Shown in pieces: positions 48,701 to 56,449 of a DNA stretch of 64,000 nt. Positions within the stretch are counted from its first letter, which is position 1; each line of letters begins with the position of its first letter. This DNA comes from Serripes groenlandicus (Eukaryota; Mollusca; Bivalvia; Cardiida; Cardiidae). A program made the position numbers and the translations under genes. The notes beneath the pieces are model-generated. The model was given only the letters and a program-made list of their open reading frames with translations, was not told where the DNA came from and did no database searches. The stretch spans positions 115,218,116 to 115,282,115 of the forward strand of contig JASEVX010000003.1 of NCBI GenBank assembly GCA_031761405.1. The letters run 5' to 3'.

Positions 48701-49866
48701 AAGTAGAAAATCTTGCTAATTTCAACCCCTGACAGTGGTATAGTTTGAGTGAACTGGATTATGACAGTCTAGTGGAGGAGTTCAAGAACATGAAAAATAG
48801 AGAGATGGCTTTGTAATGATAAAAGTTAAACATGCACATTATGCATATACTCTAGTTTACAATTTTTCCCCTTTTTTTCTAAAACGCAGCAAAATTTTCC
48901 CCTTCTCAAAGGCCCCAGGCCCCTTCCCCTTTTTCAGAAAAAAACCCCTGCATATAATCAGTTTTCATGTATATATAACCCTAATGAATACGACTATTCT
49001 TGCAAATTAAACGTCTTATTCGATAGTATTTCGAATTATCCGTGTTAATTATTTGGTATAATTCAGCCTTAAGAGTAACCGCATGAAAAGTGTTGGTTCA
49101 GATTAACATGTCCATTTGCTCTGTCTTTTATTAATGATATCAGAATCTACACAAGTTGAGATCTAATATGATTGTATTGGTCATATAAATTATAAGTCCT
49201 ACATAGAAAGACATCCCATATGCTCATTTTTTCATTTTGTTATTATTCTGCATATGCTTCGGTTGCCAAATAAATAACAGATGATAAACCGAGGAAGCGA
49301 TAGTCAAAATTATTTGGACTATGGTCGTATGTGAAAAGTATAGATCATTCTTGTAAACTTGTACCTTTTTTCAATAACAACGAGTCAACACAAATTCCAG
49401 AGGATTAGACAAGAAGAATAAAGTAGGCGTTTCCCAACAGTATAAACATTTTCCATAAAAGTGTTTGCCTTGGAAGTTTTCGAAGTAGTCTGCTGCAGAT
49501 TTGTGAGAAGGATTATTAAAGTTAAAAGACAGAAGAGTTTCTTCCCTGGATGTGAATGTTGGCGTACCTGTTTACAATAACAACGAAGCTTCTGTATCCA
49601 TTTCCGGGAACCTGAGGAGAGAAGTCAAATCTCTGAAGTTTTGGGACAATATCTATGACACAAGGCTCCAGACTGTGTAGGCGCTCGAACAAAATGCACG
49701 ATGCAGCGTAATATCGAGCCTGGATGCTTGAATTTCCACGTTGATAGAATTCTACATTACTGATCACAAGTCCACGGAGTTCTTTTAAAGTAACATGGAA
49801 TGTTTTCAGAAAATCTGCGTCGTTTTTACATAGCCCATACGGAGAATCTGTCTCGTCCGTCGCCAT
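27533..49866 (-). CDS. LIPE: Hormone-sensitive lipase (LIPE/HSL), complete, 11 exons
   Basis: Neutral lipase that hydrolyses diacylglycerol, cholesteryl esters and retinyl esters in the cytosol and at lipid droplets. Exons in transcript order: 49866-49568, 47545-47411, 46610-46472, 46272-46117, 42616-42539, 41903-41718, 40412-40284, 33562-33418, 32652-32434, 31031-29434 and 27739-27533. They sum to 3291 nt, exactly 1097 codons including the stop, with all phases compatible. The N-terminal HSL domain carries NGYRSFVV and [11 protein letters not shown]. The alpha/beta-hydrolase part carries the oxyanion motif HGGGF (residue ~361), GDSAGG with nucleophile Ser ~435, Asp ~1033 in DPLLDD, and His ~1063 in LPHGF. 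The 30-residue Asp-His spacing equals that of mammalian HSL. The protein is about 320 residues longer than the ~775-residue human form because the regulatory module in the 1.6 kb exon is expanded. The gene is convergent with VPS16 and divergent from UFC1. Confidence 0.95.
28078..28307 (+). mobile_element. Family A MITE, older subfamily
   Basis: Forward copy ending 'tttgttgtatgtgggaaagg'; in the last HSL intron. Confidence 0.88.
28308..29060. other. HSL intron, no further element resolved
   Basis: Contains a short 17-bp-period tandem ('caaacaattttgttttcaaa', 28925-28965) and a 'gaccaacggaccaacaaacc' run. Family A fragments resume near 29066 and end at 29383. Confidence 0.5.
29434..31031 (-). 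CDS. LIPE: HSL exon 10, expanded acidic regulatory module
   Basis: A single 1598-nt exon, open throughout, starting AYAGIADKF and ending [25 protein letters not shown]. Both ends match HSL (AYAGAK..., [17 protein letters not shown]), but the middle of about 490 residues is low-complexity and rich in Asp, Ser and Asn. It includes four tandem 10-residue repeats ([11 protein letters not shown], residues ~658-697). Near the C-terminal end RRYS (Ser ~985) is a protein-kinase-A-type site in the same place as the PKA-site region (RRSS) of mammalian HSL; KRALS upstream is another basic candidate. This module makes the mollusc protein much longer than mammalian HSL. Confidence 0.93.
30430..30549 (-). 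repeat. In-frame 30-bp tandem repeat in HSL exon 10
   Basis: Four copies of a 30-bp unit coding HDDVDLTVD(S/N). Copies differ by a few bases and one conservative change (HDDVNL). The frame is kept, so length changes would not break the gene. Confidence 0.9.
31064..31284 (+). mobile_element. Family A MITE next to an HSL splice acceptor
   Basis: On the HSL strand this copy ends 32 nt before the acceptor of exon 10 (exon starts 31031), so it must occupy or displace the branch-point region. The reading frame of exon 10 stays open back into the MITE. Confidence 0.92.
31281..31413 (+). mobile_element. Half family A MITE sharing TTAA with its neighbour
   Basis: Begins at the TTAA closing the 31064 copy; only the right half remains. 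Confidence 0.8.
31503..31738 (-). mobile_element. Family A MITE, full length
   Basis: Reverse copy; right end carries a small 'atgatatgag' expansion. A partial copy follows directly (31735-31870). Confidence 0.9.
32434..32652 (-). CDS. LIPE: HSL exon 9 (catalytic Ser)
   Basis: Encodes [20 protein letters not shown] with the nucleophile in GDSAGG, then [10 protein letters not shown] and [18 protein letters not shown]. These residues are near-invariant in HSL. Confidence 0.96.
32852..33081 (-). mobile_element. Family A MITE, full length
   Basis: Reverse copy between HSL exons 8 and 9, both TTAA intact. Confidence 0.92.
33118..33184. repeat. 67-bp hairpin
   Basis: 'gtttcatg...cggttgtaactaca' pairs with 'tgtagttacaactg...catgaaat' around a 12-bp loop. 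A worn relative lies at 33303-33360. The 'cagttgtaact' core is also the end of the element at 63084. Confidence 0.8.
33418..33562 (-). CDS. LIPE: HSL exon 8
   Basis: Encodes [40 protein letters not shown] and ALKNPELLG; the [17 protein letters not shown] block is an HSL signature. A 6.7 kb repeat-filled intron precedes it. Confidence 0.96.
34294..34523 (+). mobile_element. Family A MITE, full length
   Basis: Forward copy in the 6.7 kb HSL intron. Confidence 0.92.
34767..35310. mobile_element. hAT-like non-autonomous element, about 540 bp
   Basis: Ends TAGGGATGGGAAAGGGTA and ATACTCTTTCCCATCCCTA form inverted repeats; flanks 'ataataac' and 'ataaaaat' agree at 6 of 8 positions, fitting an aged 8-bp target duplication. 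No transposase frame. Confidence 0.6.
35420..35634 (-). mobile_element. Family A MITE
   Basis: Both TTAA ends present; 215 bp, older subfamily with 'gtgggaaagggttaa'. Confidence 0.85.
35755..36181 (-). mobile_element. Old family A MITE interrupted by a young copy
   Basis: Outer halves 35755-35880 ('aaccctttcccacattc...cttctcctt') and 36111-36181 ('aacaatgttctcaaaagtaa...gtgggaaagg') are the two sides of one older copy. Confidence 0.8.
35881..36110 (-). mobile_element. Young family A MITE nested in an older one
   Basis: TTAA on both sides; inserted at the 'ccttTTAAaacaatg' position next to the hairpin of the outer copy. Confidence 0.9.
36674..36916. repeat. Dispersed repeat of about 240 bp
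   Basis: From 'acaagatgtgtttgtgaaac' to 'aatcggtgattccgggggca'. Carries 'aggtcaaaggtcaaggtcgc'. A single copy here; recognisable as a bivalve-style dispersed repeat, no coding potential. Confidence 0.6.
37208..37422 (+). mobile_element. Family A MITE
   Basis: Forward copy with left end 'ataaccc' and an internal deletion after 'ctttctaatgcc'. Confidence 0.85.
37849..38466 (-). repeat. Dispersed repeat, same ends as the 19916 element
   Basis: Opens 'acaagagggacatgagaccc tggatcactcaccc' and closes 'tatgctcaggtgagctaaa'; about 620 bp in an HSL intron. Confidence 0.7.
38571..39262 (-). repeat. 0.7 kb dispersed repeat
   Basis: From 'aacaagagcatctctgacaa' to 'cgtcccgaggatataatt'. Internal near-repeats contain 'gaccttgacctttgacc' and 'aagttgttgggacatgta'. 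No open frame of note. Confidence 0.6.
40028..40148 (+). mobile_element. Family A MITE, left half deleted
   Basis: 121 bp: left TTAACCCTTTCTGAC joined to the right half; both TTAA kept. Confidence 0.88.
40284..40412 (-). CDS. LIPE: HSL exon 7 (oxyanion HGGG)
   Basis: 43 codons. A lysine-rich linker leads into [24 protein letters not shown] forms the oxyanion hole of the HSL/GDXG family. Confidence 0.96.
40832..41063 (-). mobile_element. Family A MITE, full length
   Basis: Reverse copy ending TTAG; an extra 30-bp MITE tail ('gtctgctgctgatgggaaag') follows to 41094. Confidence 0.9.
41452..41655 (+). mobile_element. Family A MITE next to HSL exon 6
   Basis: Forward copy with a short left end; ends 63 bp downstream (HSL sense) of exon 6, just inside the intron. 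Confidence 0.85.
41718..41903 (-). CDS. LIPE: HSL exon 6
   Basis: 62 codons, phase 0. Contains [12 protein letters not shown] and [20 protein letters not shown] followed by SHVLREGM, collinear with mammalian HSL PPLAHTGPGPVLVRLIS.DLREG. Confidence 0.95.
42539..42616 (-). CDS. LIPE: HSL exon 5
   Basis: 26 codons, [20 protein letters not shown] then ESTVLQ; matches the 'DVHFWKAFWNITE' region. Consensus splice sites on both sides. Confidence 0.9.
42675..42896 (+). mobile_element. Family A MITE, degenerate
   Basis: TTAA at both ends; lies 58 bp upstream (HSL sense) of exon 5. A more decayed copy follows (42957-43188). Confidence 0.8.
43337..43575 (+). repeat. tRNA-derived SINE (third type)
   Basis: Head 'gctgtggccgagttgtaagc' with a box-B-like 'cacaggttggatccccag', body 'gtggagtgcccttgagcaag', tail 'gctgtgatataagtgaaata ... 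accccaataaaacaaa'. Confidence 0.7.
43826..44049 (+). mobile_element. Family A MITE
   Basis: Forward copy with both TTAA; the next partial copy (44046-44180) begins at its right TTAA. Confidence 0.9.
44336..46046. repeat. 1.7 kb composite repeat with two tandem arrays
   Basis: Part one (44390-45300): degenerate units of about 125-150 bp with 'gacagaaaaggggcaataac tctgatataaaa'. Part two (45301-45960): four units of about 175-187 bp with 'gaccttgacccaggg', 'gatgaccaatagttcctaaa' and 'gatatgttaaacgttaaacg'. Closes 'gtactggcgagctaaaaa'. A single copy of the part-one unit, reversed, is at 2974-3305. Confidence 0.85.
46117..46272 (-). CDS. LIPE: HSL exon 4
   Basis: 52 codons between TTTAG and CAG|GTATG. 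Encodes [20 protein letters not shown] and a segment ending [14 protein letters not shown], corresponding to the 'SGRFAIDPELRG' region of mammals. Confidence 0.9.
46472..46610 (-). CDS. LIPE: HSL exon 3
   Basis: Encodes [18 protein letters not shown] and [15 protein letters not shown]; the [10 protein letters not shown] motif is diagnostic of HSL. Confidence 0.95.
46796..47064. repeat. 132-bp tandem duplication in a family A remnant
   Basis: 'tcaatagagtgtatttaatg' through 'gctgtctgctgtcagta' occurs twice with a 132-bp period and almost no differences, so the duplication is recent. Confidence 0.9.
47411..47545 (-). CDS. LIPE: HSL exon 2
   Basis: Acceptor CAG before 47545, donor GT after 47411. 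Encodes [40 protein letters not shown] and IACLG, the N-terminal helical HSL segment. Confidence 0.93.
48311..48951 (+). pseudogene. hAT-like transposase C-terminal relic (ZNF862-like)
   Basis: The plus-strand frame at 48316-48477 reads [20 protein letters not shown] ... [16 protein letters not shown]. This resembles the C-terminal dimerisation region of hAT-derived proteins of the ZNF862 kind; recalled similarity only. Later frames are broken. The stretch ends near 48951 with C-rich sequence finishing CCCCTG, which could be a hAT terminal repeat (CAGGGG on the other strand). No intact left end was found. It lies in HSL intron 1. Confidence 0.4.
48952..49567. other. Start-proximal HSL intron, little recognised
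   Basis: AT-rich intron sequence; only a MITE tail ('gtagtctgctgcagatttg', 49484) is recognisable. Confidence 0.5.
49568..49866 (-). CDS. LIPE: HSL exon 1 (start)
   Basis: ATG at 49866 opens [11 protein letters not shown], followed by [16 protein letters not shown] ... [20 protein letters not shown], collinear with the HSL N-terminal domain. Donor GT at 49567-49566. An in-frame ATG at 49935 would add 23 residues, including a hydrophobic run (LLIFTQLLIIHW). I prefer the inner ATG because the N-terminus of vertebrate HSL begins close to it and HSL is cytosolic. Confidence 0.88.
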
Positions 49867-52800
49867 TGTTGTTTTGGTTTGTATTTGAACCCAATGTATA
49901 ATAAGTAATTGAGTGAAAATTAGCAGAACGGACATTTGGACCTCCTGCTGGATACATACAGGACAGAATCCTATTTAAAGGCTACTAAAGAACCTTTCTT
50001 TATGTCAACGTAAATTAACAGAATTCTGTCCTTAATTGCCGAATTCTCTTTCCCAAGTTCAACTTACAGTTGGGTGCATCTGCAGCAGATTTAGGAGTAG
50101 GCCTAATCTCCTTTTGCCACAATGTCAATATAATTGAACGATTAGTAAATATTCCTATTTTATTTTTTAATTTTGCTTCTCCTAAATGTGGGAAATGTGT
50201 GTAATACATGGAATATATGAAGGTCTACTTTCGTACTTCTATTCATAACTTCTCCTTTTTCCACTATGTTTTTAACTTAATTTAATAATTATACTTTTTC
50301 ACATTTAAGATTTTCCAGGTATTGTCTAGGGGTTACCAATACCATTTAACAATTAACAAATCTCTAGGTCTTGGTAGAGTACTAGGTAATACTACATACC
50401 AATTAACAAACCTCTAGGTCTTGGTAGAGTACTAGGTAATACTACATACCAATTAACACATATCTAGGTCATTGGAAGAGTACTTGGTAATACTACATAC
50501 CAATTAACAAATCTCTAGGTCATTGGAAGAGTACTTGGTAATACTACATACCAATTAACAAATATCTAGGTCATTGGAAGAGTACTTGGTAATACTACAT
50601 ACCAATTAACAAATATCTAGGTCATTGGAAGAGTACTAGGTAATACTACATACCAATTAACAAATATCTAGGTCATTATTAGAGTACTAGGTAATACTAC
50701 ATACCAATTAACAAATAGCTAGGTCATTGGAAGAGTACTAGGTAATACTACATACCAATTAACAAATAGCTAGGTCATTATTAGAGTACTAGGTAATACT
50801 ACATACCAATTAACAAATAGCTAGGTCATTGGAAGAGTACTAGGTAATACTACATACCAATTAACAAATCTCAAGATCATTAGTAGCGTACTAGGTAATA
50901 CTACATACCAATAAACACATATCTAGATCATTAGTAGCGTACTAGGTAATACTGCATACCAATTAACACAAATCTAGGTCATTGGTAGAGTACTAGGTAA
51001 TACTACATACCAATTAACACAAATCTAGGTCATTGGTATTAACAAATATTAAGGTCTTGGTAGAGTACTAGGCAATACTGCATACCAATCAACAAAACTC
51101 TATGTCAATGGTAGAGTACTAGATAATACTACATGTATACAAATTAACAAATATTAATGTCTTGGTAAAGTACTAGGCAATACTACATACAAATTAACAC
51201 ATCTCTAGGTCATTGGTAGAGTGCTGGGTAATACTATATACAAATTAACAAACCTATGGGTCTTGGTAGAGTACTAGGTAATACTACATACCAATTAACA
51301 CATCTCTAGGTCATTGGTAGAGTACTAGGTAATACTACATACCAATTAACACATCTCTAGGTTATTGGTAGAGTACTAGGTAATACTACATGCCAGTGAA
51401 CACATATCTAGGTCATTGGTAAAGTACTAGGTAATACTACATACCAATTAACACATATCTAGGTCATTGGTAGAGTACTAGGTAATACTACATACCAATT
51501 AACAAACCTCTAGGTCATTGGAAGAGTACTTGGTAATACTACATACCAATTAACACATCTCTAGGTCATTAGTAGAGTACTAGGTAATACTACATACCAA
51601 TTAACAAATCTCTAGGTCATTGGAAGAGTACTTGGTAATACTACATACCAATTAACAAATATCTAGGTCATTGGAAGAGTACTAGGTAATACTACATACC
51701 AATTAACAAATCTCTAGGTCATTGGAAGAGTACTAGGTAATACTACATACCAATTAACAAATATCTAGGTCATTGGAAGAGTACTAGGTAATACTACATA
51801 CCAATTAACAAATCTCTAGGTCATTGGAAGAGTACTAGGTAATACTACATACCAATTAACAAATATCTAGGTCATTGGAAGAGTACTAGGTAATACTACA
51901 TACCAATTAACAAACCTCTAGGTCATTGGAAGAGTACTAGGTAATACTACATACCAATTAACAAATATCTAGGTCATTGGAAGAGTACTAGGTAATACTA
52001 CATACCAATTAACAAATCTCTAGGTCATTGGAAGAGTACTAGGTAATACTACATACCAATTAACAAATATCTAGGTCATTGGAAGAGTACTAGGTAATAC
52101 TACATACCAATTAACAAATCTCAAGATCATTAGTAGCGTACTAGGTAATACTACATACCAATAAACACATATCTAGATCATTAGTAGCGTACTAGGTAAT
52201 ACTGCATACCAATTAACACAAATCTAGGTCATTGGTAGAGTACTAGGTAATACTACATACCAATCAACAAAACTCTAGGTCATTGGTATTAACAAATATT
52301 AAGGTCTTGGTAGAGAACTAGGCAATACTGCATACCAATCAACAAAACTCTAGGTCAATGGTAGAGTACTAGATAATACTACATGTATACAAATTAACAA
52401 ATATTAATGTCTTGGTAAAGTACTAGGCAATACTACATACAAATTAACACATCTCTAGGTCATTGGTAGAGTGCTGGGTAATACTATATACAAATTAACA
52501 AACCTATGGGTCTTGGTAGAGTACTAGGTAATACTACATACCAATTAACACATCTCTAGGTCATTGGTAGAGTACTAGGTAATACTACATACCATTTAAC
52601 ACATATCTAGGTTATTGGTAGAGTACTAGGTAATACTACATACCATTTAACACATATCTAGGTTATTGGTAGAGTACTAGGTAATACTACATACAAATTA
52701 ACACATCTCTAGGTCATTGGTAGAGTACTAGGTAATACTACATACCATTTAACACATATCTAGGTTATTGGTAGAGTACTAGGTAATACTACATGCCAGT

Positions 52801-54247
52801 GAACACATATCTAGGTCATTGGAAGAGTACTAGGTAATACTACATACCAATTAACACATCTCTAGGTCATTAGTAGAGTACTAGGTAATACTACATGCCA
52901 GTGAACACATATCTATGTCATTCGTAGAGTACTAGGTAATACTACATACCATTTAACACATCTCTAGGTCATTGGAAGAGTACTAGGTAATACTACATAC
53001 CATTTAACACATATCTAGGTTATTGGTAGAGTACTAGGTAATACTACATGCCAGTGAACACATATCTAGGTCATTGGTAGAGTACTCGGTAATACTACAT
53101 ACCAATTAACACATCTCTAGGTCATTCGTAGAGTGCTGGGTAATACTACATGCCAGTGAACACATATCTAGGTTATTGGTAGAGTACTAGGTAATACTAC
53201 ATACCAATTAACACATCTCTAGGTCATTGGTAGAGTACTCGGTAATACTACATACCAATCAACAAAACTCTAGGTCTTGGTAGAGTACTCGGTAATACTA
53301 CATACCAATTAACAAATATCTAGGTCATTGGAAGAGTACTTGGTAATACTACATACCAATTAACAAATATCTAGGTCATTGGAAGAGTACTAGGTAATAC
53401 TACATACCAATTAACAAATCTCAAGATCATTAGTAGCGTACTAGGTAATACTACATACCAATAAACACATATCTAGATCATTAGTAGCGTACTAGGTAAT
53501 ACTGCATACCAATTAACACAAATCTAGGTCATTGGTAGAGTACTAGGTAATACTACATACCAATCAACAAAACTCTAGGTCATTGGTATTAACAAATATT
53601 AAGGTCTTGGTAGAGAACTAGGCAATACTGCATACCAATCAACAAAACTCTAGGTCAATGGTAGAGTACTAGATAATACTACATGTATACAAATTAACAA
53701 ATATTAATGTCTTGGTAAAGTACTAGGCAATACTACATACAAATTAACACATCTCTAGGTCATTGGTAGAGTGCTGGGTAATACTATATACAAATTAACA
53801 AACCTATGGGTCTTGGTAGAGTACTAGGTAATACTACATACCAATTAACACATCTCTAGGTCATTCGTAGAGTGCTGGGTAATACTACATGCCAGTGAAC
53901 ACATATCTAGGTTATTGGTAGAGTACTAGGTAATACTACATACCAATTAACACATCTCTAGGTCATTGGTAGAGTACTCGGTAATACTACATACCAATCA
54001 ACAAAACTCTAGGTCTTGGTAGAGTACTAGGTAATACTACATACCAATTAACACATATCTAGGTCATTGGTAGAGTACTAGGTAATACTGCATACCAATT
54101 AACACATATCTAGGTCTTGGTAGAGTACTAGGTAATACTACATACCAATTAACACATATCTAGGTCATTGGTAGAGTACTAGGTAATACTGCATACCAAT
54201 TAACAAATATCTAGATCATTGGTAGAGTGCTGGGTAATACTACATAC

Positions 54248-54278
54248 CAGGGACACTACATGTAATATAGTGTCCCTG
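54248..54278. mobile_element. Micro-palindrome insertion in satellite, copy 1
   Basis: 31 bp, arms CAGGGACACTA / TAGTGTCCCTG around a 9-bp centre, flanked by TACATAC at 54241-54247 and 54279-54285. Other satellite units have a single uninterrupted 'ctacataccaat', so the empty site is visible and TACATAC is a true duplication. Confidence 0.8.
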
Positions 54279-54590
54279 TACATACCAATAAACACATATC
54301 TAGGTCATTGGTAGAGTACTAGGTAATACTACATACCAATTAACAAATCTCTAGGTCATTGGTAGAGTACTAGGTAATACTACATACCAATTAACAAACC
54401 TCTAGGTCTTGGTAGAGTACTAGGTAATACTACATACCAGTTAACACATATCTAGGTCATTGGTAGAGTACTCGGTAATACTTCATACCATTTAACACAT
54501 ATCTAGGTCATTGGTAGAGTACTCGGTAATACTTCATACCAATTAACAAATATCTAGATCATTGGTAGAGTGCTGGGTAATACTACATAC

Positions 54591-54621
54591 CAGGGACACT
54601 ACATGTAATATAGTGTCCCTG
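54591..54621. mobile_element. Micro-palindrome insertion in satellite, copy 2
   Basis: Identical to the element at 54248, with the same TACATAC flanks (54584-54590, 54622-54628) and the same neighbouring units, 343 bp further on. It therefore spread by duplication of the satellite segment, not by a second insertion. Confidence 0.8.
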
Positions 54622-55230
54622 TACATACCAATAAACACATATCTAGGTCATTGGTAGAGTACTAGGTAATACTACATACCAATTAACAAATCTCTAGGTC
54701 ATTGGTAGAGTACTAGGTAATACTACATACCAATTAACAAACCTCTAGGTCTTGGTAGAGTACTAGGTAATACTACATACCAATTAACAAATCTCTAGGT
54801 CATTGGTAGAGTACTAGGTAATACTACATACCAATTAACACATATCTAGGTCATTATTAGAGTACTAGGTAATACTACATACCAATTATCAAATCTCTAG
54901 GTCGTTGGTAGAGTACTCGGTATTACTTCATACCAATTAACAAATCTCTAGGTCATTAGCAGAGTACTAGGTAATACTACATACCAGTTAACAAATATCT
55001 AGGTCATTGGTAAAGTACTAGGTAATACTACATACCAATTAACAAATCTCTCGGTCATTAGTAGAGTACTAGGTAATACTACATACCAAATAACAAATCT
55101 CTAGGTCTGGCATATTTCTACGAGAAGATATTTTAAAGTTTAGACTATATACATGCATGAATGCGGAAAACGAGCCGCGCACCCTTCCGGCCATGTTTTG
55201 TTACGAATCCAATGTATTTGAATACTCTTT

Positions 55231-55770
55231 ATACGGGTAAACAAATCGACGGCGAAGCCGGCGATGATTGCCGTCAATAGGTAATGTGTATGAATTTTGC
55301 AAAAATTTGCTATGCCATCTTTCCAAAAATTGTGTCCAGAGCGAACTTTTCGATGCAGTGATGCAGTCACGATACTCGTACGTTTTCATTGGATGAAAAG
55401 AAACTATCGAAACAAAAAAAACTTCTAGAGGAAATAATTAAATATGATAATTTACGTACACAATAAAGGAACGAGCACAAGTAATTTTATGTGTGATAAT
55501 TTGCGTGTACTTTTTTGACTTTCCGGAAGTTATAAATCCAAATTCCTGTAATATGGATTTAAAATCTTGGCTATATTTTGAAGTAAAATATAAGCTTAAC
55601 CTGATGATGATTTTTATTTTCTTTGCTTAGGTCGGTAGGACTCGTAATTGACGTAAATAACTGATCGTGCTGCGAGCAAGGGGCTAACTGCAGTTCGCGG
55701 GGGAATTATTCACCGATCACAACATATAATAAATGTTTACCCGAAATAGGTAGCACCTATACTCATATTA
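55231..55770. repeat. Left arm of large inverted repeat around UFC1 exon 1
   Basis: Reverse complement of 56994-57693, at high identity by eye. It starts at 'atacgggtaaacaaatcg' and ends at 'gcacctatactcatatta'. It holds about 75 bp (55250-55324) absent from the right arm. Confidence 0.8.
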
Positions 55771-55984
55771 GAGATTCACTTAATGACTAGTTGTGTAGAA
55801 TTATATTAAATTGTGTTTATATTTCTGTGTTGAAGTGTAGAAACACATTATGGGAAAAGAAAATATTGCTCATTGTGATAAATAACCTGTTTCCTCAATG
55901 CAATTCAAAACTGCCGTCTGCAACTGAGATGACAAATGCAGTGTTCATATCAGACTAAAGAAAATGGTTGAGATTAATTTATTG

Positions 55985-56196
55985 GAGGTTAACGCCTTTT
56001 CTCCATACAACATTCATCCCAGGCAGCTGGCTACTTTCAAACGTAGGCTATTTAGCCCATTCGTGGAAGACAAAAGACGCCCATTATAACTACTTTCGTC
56101 AATCATCGGAAAGATAAACTACCGGGCCGGTTTTGAACTAACGACCCTTGGATTGTTAGCCCATGTAGTTACCGACTGAGCTATCACGGCTCAACT
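55985..56196 (-). repeat. tRNA-derived SINE upstream of UFC1
   Basis: Minus strand: 'gccgtgatagctcagtcggt' (box A) and 'gtcgttagttcaaaaccggc' (box B), then the body 'tcttccacgaatgggctaaa'. Its tRNA head points away from UFC1 exon 1, 130 bp before the start codon, so it overlaps the probable promoter. Confidence 0.75.
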
Positions 56197-56326
56197 GGAA
56201 AAATGTTTGAGACAACATGAACTTTTAAAAAGAATGGAACAATTAGTAGTCACATACCTAAGAAAAATACATTGTGTATTTTTCATGAAATGTAAATTTA
56301 AATGATGGCACCGTTTAAAAAGCAAA

Positions 56327-56449
56327 ATGGTGGACGAAGCAACAAAAAGAAGTTTAGCTCAAATTCCTTTGCTTAAAACTAAGGCTGGACCTCGAGATGC
56401 TGAGGTTTGGGTCAACAGATTAAAAGAGGAATACCAGTCCTTGATAAAG
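56327..56449 (+). CDS. UFC1: UFC1 exon 1
   Basis: [20 protein letters not shown] then [21 protein letters not shown]; donor GT at 56450 (GTTGAT, a weak +3/+4). It lies in the spacer between two arms of an inverted repeat. Confidence 0.95.

Larger units (their letters stand above)
50338..55110. repeat. 4.8 kb satellite, ~51-bp unit, about 93 copies
   Basis: Tandem array with consensus parts 'ACCAATTAACAAATATCTAG', 'GTCATTGGTAGAGTACTAGG' and 'TAATACTACAT'; units are 50-51 bp. It fills most of the intergenic space between the divergent HSL and UFC1 genes. Variant units recur in the same order: the block starting 'tctcaagatcattagtagcg' occurs near 50869, 52119 and 53419, so higher-order repeats of about 1250 and 1300 bp exist. 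One truncated unit ('cattggtattaacaaatatt') recurs inside each block. AGGTCA occurs in most units, and I count about 23 copies of TATCTAGGTCA. Confidence 0.95.

Noticed and set aside
50338..55110. CRISPR-like array
   Set aside because: Eukaryotic context; units are contiguous and similar along their full length with no unique spacers. It is a satellite.
55140..55370. 76-codon frame in the inverted repeat arm
   Set aside because: Not conserved in the matching arm at 57595-57690, where the frame is broken; no recognised domain.
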